A stretch of 64,000 nt of DNA, taken from assembly GCF_000299035.1 (NCBI RefSeq), contig NZ_AKCS01000005.1:248001-312000 (forward strand), in the 5' to 3' direction. This DNA is from Bacillus bingmayongensis (GTDB taxonomy: Bacteria; Bacillota; Bacilli; Bacillales; Bacillaceae_G). The notes under the pieces are model-generated. The model was given only the letters and a program-made list of their open reading frames with translations. It was not told where the DNA came from and searched no databases. Of this stretch, positions 60,820-64,000 are shown piece after piece; position 1 is the first letter of the stretch; every line of letters starts with the position of its first letter. Made by a program: the position numbers and the translations under genes.

Positions 60820-63800
60820 ACTTTACTTACCCCTTTCATCCCTTGCAATCTATTCGCTAATACTTGTCCAATTTCTGTAAGTGGTCCTGGCTGACATAAA
60901 TCTTTATGGCGGCAATCAATATCATATTGTTCAATTTCCCCATCTATATAGCTAAGCCATGTATCTGGAGAAATCGGATCAAACCATTCTGGTATGATTG
61001 TTGATCTAAAGAATACAAGATTGCCATGGAATTGTTTTGGAACATACTTTCCTAAAAGACCAACAGAATTTACGTATGTTTCTTTCAAGTTCAAAATTGT
61101 TTCCTCTTCTAGGCTCGCTAATGCACTACCATCCCTGCGAAGTATTTCAATAGCATTTGCCATATCAAGTGGTTTCCCGTCCATATTATCTGGATCATAT
61201 CCTCCTAATGCAAGTAGCGCAATAAGCGCTTCTTCCTCAGTAGGCGATTCTGTATTTGGTAAAAAGTGACCAGGATAAGAATCCAGCATGACAAGTAATT
61301 CAACTTCTTCTCCTTGATTTTGCAAATGTGTTGCCATTGCATGAACAACATTTCCTCCGAGAGACCAACCTAACAATCTGTACGGCCCATGCGGCTGTAT
61401 TTCACGAATGTGCTCAAGATAGTCAGCAGCCATTTCGTCTAATGATTTGGGAAATTCTTCACTTTTTGCAATACCGCGCGCCTGCACACCATAAATTGGA
61501 TAATCAGTTCCTAAAGACTTCATTAATCCCGCATAGCACCAGCTGAGTCCACCTGCTGGATGTACACAAAACATAGGTAATTGTTCTCCACTTGTCCTTA
61601 ATGGCAGAATTACCTCCAGTGCACTTTGGCTCGTCCCCATCTCAAGTCTTTCGGCAAGCCCAGCAACTGTCGGTGCTGCAAATAAGCTGCCAATACTTAG
61701 CTCTACCCCTAGTGCTTCCCTGATACGGCTCATTAACTGCACAGCAAGTAAGGAATGACCGCCAAGATCAAAGAAACCATCATCAATACCAATTCGAGGT
61801 ACATTCAAAACTTCTGTAAATAAATCACATAAAATTTCCTCTTTTGGTGTTCTTGGTCCTCGGCTTATCGTAGATACAGTAAATTCTGGTACTGGTAATG
61901 CTTTACGATCTAACTTACCATTTGGAGTTAGAGGCAATTCACTTATCATAACGAAAGCATATGGTACCATATAATCAGGTAGACTAAGTCCTACATATTG
62001 GCGCATTTCAGCTGTATCAATGTTTACATGTTCTGACGGAACAATATAGGCCACTAAGCGCTTATCACCCGGCTGATCTTCACGTACAACGACAGCAACT
62101 TGTTCAACATGAGAATGCTGCATAATAACCGCTTCAATTTCACCAAGTTCAATTCGGAAACCTCGAATCTTAATTTGGTGATCTGCCCGACCTATGTAGT
62201 CTAATGTGCCATCTTGACGCCAACGTGCCAAATCTCCTGTACGATACATTCGAGTACCAGGTTTCCCATATGGGTCTGCTATAAATCGTTCCGCAGTTAA
62301 TCCTGCACGACCTAAATATCCACGGGCAAGTCCTGCTCCTGCAACATACATTTCTCCTACCACTCCTGGTGGTACAGGTTGTAAATAGTTATCTAATACG
62401 TATACTTTAAGATCTGGTATACTACATCCAATTAAGCTGTTTGCTCGCAAGGATACAATATTTTGATCAAGCTCAATATAACTTACGTGTACAGTTGTTT
62501 CTGTAATACCATACATATTAATAAGCTTAGGCGCGTTTTCTGGATGACGACTATACCAATCTTCTAGACGGCTTAATTCCAGTGCTTCTCCGCCAAAAAC
62601 GACATACCGTAAAGAAAGCTTCTGTCCTAATTGGGCATTTTCGCGATCCGCCTGCATAAGTTGGTAAAACGCTGATGGTGTCTGATTTAAAACAGTTACT
62701 CTTTCCTGAACAAGCAAATTTAAAAATTCTCTAGGCGAACGGCTTACAGTATGCGGTACAATAACGAGACGCCCTCCATACAGTAAGGGTCCCCAAATTT
62801 CCCAAACTGAGAAATCAAACGCGTAAGAATGAAACATTGTCCAAATATCATCCGAATCAAATTGGAACCAATGATCAGTTGCTCCTAATAGTCTTACAAC
62901 ATTTTGATGAGGAATCATTACACCTTTTGGTCTACCTGTTGAACCGGATGTATAAATTACATAAGCGATGTGTAAAGGTGATAATGGCTGTATTCGTTCT
63001 ACATTTTCTATATTCTCTTCACCATATTTGTTTAATGTGTCCATTGTTTTCGGATCATCTACTACAATCGCTTCGATTTCTTCACTCTCTATTGTCACTT
63101 TTGTGTTCGTAATCATACAAACAGGCTTAGCATCGCTTAGCATGAATGAAATTCGGTCTGTTGGATAATCAGGATCTAGCGGTAAATATCCTGCCCCCGC
63201 TTTTAAAACTGCTAACAAACTTACAACCATATCAAGAGATCTTGGCATCGCCAAAGCAACCATTTGCTCTGGACCTACTCCCTTTTCAATTAACAGACGT
63301 GCCAGCTTATTTGATCTCTTATTTAATTCTGTATAACTTAGTGTAGTGTCCTCAAATACGACAGCAATTGCATCTGGAGTCATGTGAACTTGTTTCTCAA
63401 ACAATTCCGGCAATGTCATTTCTGGTACAATTTGAAAACCACCATTCCATTTTTCAAGTATTGTTTGACGCTCTTCTTCTTCCAAAATTTCCAAACGTCC
63501 AATAGATTGTTCTGGATCTTGTACTGCATCCTCTAATAAACGAATGAAACGAATGACAAGTTTTTCAGCTGTCTCACGCTTAAATAAATCTGTACTAAAT
63601 TCAAGTAAACCATGTAACCCATTTGGCTGACCTTCAGACGTACTACGTTCACTTATTTCTATCGTTATATCAAACTTTGAAGAACCCACACTCTTAATCT
63701 CCAGATGCGTTTCTAGATTCGGTATATCAAGTGTTGCCTCTGGTGTATTTTGATAGGCTAACATAATTTGGAATAGTGGATGACTATTTCTCGAACGCAC

Positions 63801-64000
63801 AGGGTTTAATACTTCAACAAGTCGTTCAAACGGAACATCTTGATTTTCATATGCTAAAAGGTTAACCTTACGTACCCTGCTTAACAGTTCACTAAAGCTA
63901 GGATCTCCCGATGTATCTGTCCGTAAAACGAGTGTGTTTACGAACAATCCGACAATATCTCCAAGCGCATCATCGCTACGTCCGGCAATGGGACTACCTA
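60816..64000 (-). CDS. dhbF: Bacillibactin NRPS DhbF, C-terminal module (N-terminus off window)
   Basis: The frame runs past the right edge; the first residues [20 protein letters not shown] are the C5 motif of a condensation domain. Then an adenylation domain ([20 protein letters not shown] core A3; [11 protein letters not shown]5; [10 protein letters not shown]7; [10 protein letters not shown]10), a carrier domain with [17 protein letters not shown] and a thioesterase with [13 protein letters not shown]. Pocket residues D, F, W ([10 protein letters not shown]), N (LNQTP), G, M, V, H fit the threonine code DFWNxGMVHK, as in DhbF module 2. The thioesterase cyclises three DHB-Gly-Thr units. 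Fur regulation is expected but the promoter is off window. Confidence 0.97.
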   Translation of the reverse strand, partial: GSPIAGRSDDALGDIVGLFVNTLVLRTDTSGDPSFSELLSRVRKVNLLAYENQDVPFERLVEVLNPVRSRNSHPLFQIMLAYQNTPEATLDIPNLETHLEIKSVGSSKFDITIEISERSTSEGQPNGLHGLLEFSTDLFKRETAEKLVIRFIRLLEDAVQDPEQSIGRLEILEEEERQTILEKWNGGFQIVPEMTLPELFEKQVHMTPDAIAVVFEDTTLSYTELNKRSNKLARLLIEKGVGPEQMVALAMPRSLDMVVSLLAVLKAGAGYLPLDPDYPTDRISFMLSDAKPVCMITNTKVTIESEEIEAIVVDDPKTMDTLNKYGEENIENVERIQPLSPLHIAYVIYTSGSTGRPKGVMIPHQNVVRLLGATDHWFQFDSDDIWTMFHSYAFDFSVWEIWGPLLYGGRLVIVPHTVSRSPREFLNLLVQERVTVLNQTPSAFYQLMQADRENAQLGQKLSLRYVVFGGEALELSRLEDWYSRHPENAPKLINMYGITETTVHVSYIELDQNIVSLRANSLIGCSIPDLKVYVLDNYLQPVPPGVVGEMYVAGAGLARGYLGRAGLTAERFIADPYGKPGTRMYRTGDLARWRQDGTLDYIGRADHQIKIRGFRIELGEIEAVIMQHSHVEQVAVVVREDQPGDKRLVAYIVPSEHVNIDTAEMRQYVGLSLPDYMVPYAFVMISELPLTPNGKLDRKALPVPEFTVSTISRGPRTPKEEILCDLFTEVLNVPRIGIDDGFFDLGGHSLLAVQLMSRIREALGVELSIGSLFAAPTVAGLAERLEMGTSQSALEVILPLRTSGEQLPMFCVHPAGGLSWCYAGLMKSLGTDYPIYGVQARGIAKSEEFPKSLDEMAADYLEHIREIQPHGPYRLLGWSLGGNVVHAMATHLQNQGEEVELLVMLDSYPGHFLPNTESPTEEEALIALLALGGYDPDNMDGKPLDMANAIEILRRDGSALASLEEETILNLKETYVNSVGLLGKYVPKQFHGNLVFFRSTIIPEWFDPISPDTWLSYIDGEIEQYDIDCRHKDLCQPGPLTEIGQVLANRLQGMKGVSKV

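Noticed and set aside
1-64000. CRISPR arrays, tRNA or rRNA genes, prophage
   Set aside because: No regularly spaced repeats, cloverleaf sequences, rRNA segments or phage structural genes were seen. The repeats present are dispersed bcr1 units, tandem T-boxes and the IS duplication.

Overview
The window is a low-GC Firmicute chromosome segment that reads as Bacillus cereus group (B. cereus / thuringiensis / anthracis). The evidence is a 546-residue beta-amylase precursor of the B. cereus SpoII type, four bcr1-like repeats flanked by TTTAT/ATAAA, a B. cereus-type cold shock gene beside ydjO, a Spo0E-family gene, and the 3' end of a bacillibactin (dhb) operon with MbtH, an MFS exporter and an Sfp-type phosphopantetheinyl transferase. 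Most of it is ordinary accessory chromosome: small transcription units, many GNAT acetyltransferases, and nearly every unit closed by a recognisable terminator hairpin.

Layout. 0-6 kb: O-methyltransferase end, an ECF41-type sigma factor with its oxidoreductase and a matching promoter, beta-amylase with cre-like sites. 6-15 kb: YndM-like membrane protein, a small probable spore protein, a heterodimeric ABC exporter, a DUF1349 protein, an Eis-like acetyltransferase. 13.5-17 kb: zwf, a cyclase-family hydrolase and an NAD-type gnd (oxidative pentose phosphate entry). 17-20 kb: an IS1182-family element inserted at the edge of a terminator hairpin that is duplicated exactly on both sides; the terminator belongs to a DCC-DoxX operon. 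20-30 kb: Ntn hydrolase, MarR regulator, a decayed arginase-family gene, CPBP protease, cold shock locus, HemY-type oxidase, several gene remnants and an unlisted Spo0E-like gene. 30-36 kb: phosphatase, acetyltransferases, a serine hydrolase, and a chloramphenicol acetyltransferase with a leader peptide and a stem that hides its ribosome binding site. 36-45 kb: ZIP transporter, pyruvate oxidase, an orphan Opp-type permease pair, a Bce-type ABC transporter, and a regulator with two MerR domains. 45-51 kb: threonyl-tRNA synthetase behind two tandem T-boxes, RluF, a PhzF isomerase and a nucleotidyltransferase. 52-57 kb: tandem glycine riboswitch upstream of an alanine/glycine:Na+ symporter, metallo-hydrolase, DinB and DUF3891 genes, HU. 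57-64 kb: DUF98 chorismate-lyase-like protein, Sfp, bacillibactin exporter, MbtH, DhbF.

The functional links that can be read directly are RNA-based and promoter-based circuits: T-box control of thrS, the glycine riboswitch, translational attenuation of cat, a likely long structured leader on the cold shock gene, the ECF41 promoter in front of its own operon, and catabolite control of beta-amylase. No wholly new defence or biosynthetic system was found. The least expected items are the cat leader on a chromosomal gene, the exact duplication of a terminator palindrome by the IS, and the way two bcr1 repeats begin exactly at the stop codon of the gene before them. Sites and remnants were read by eye; no database search was run.
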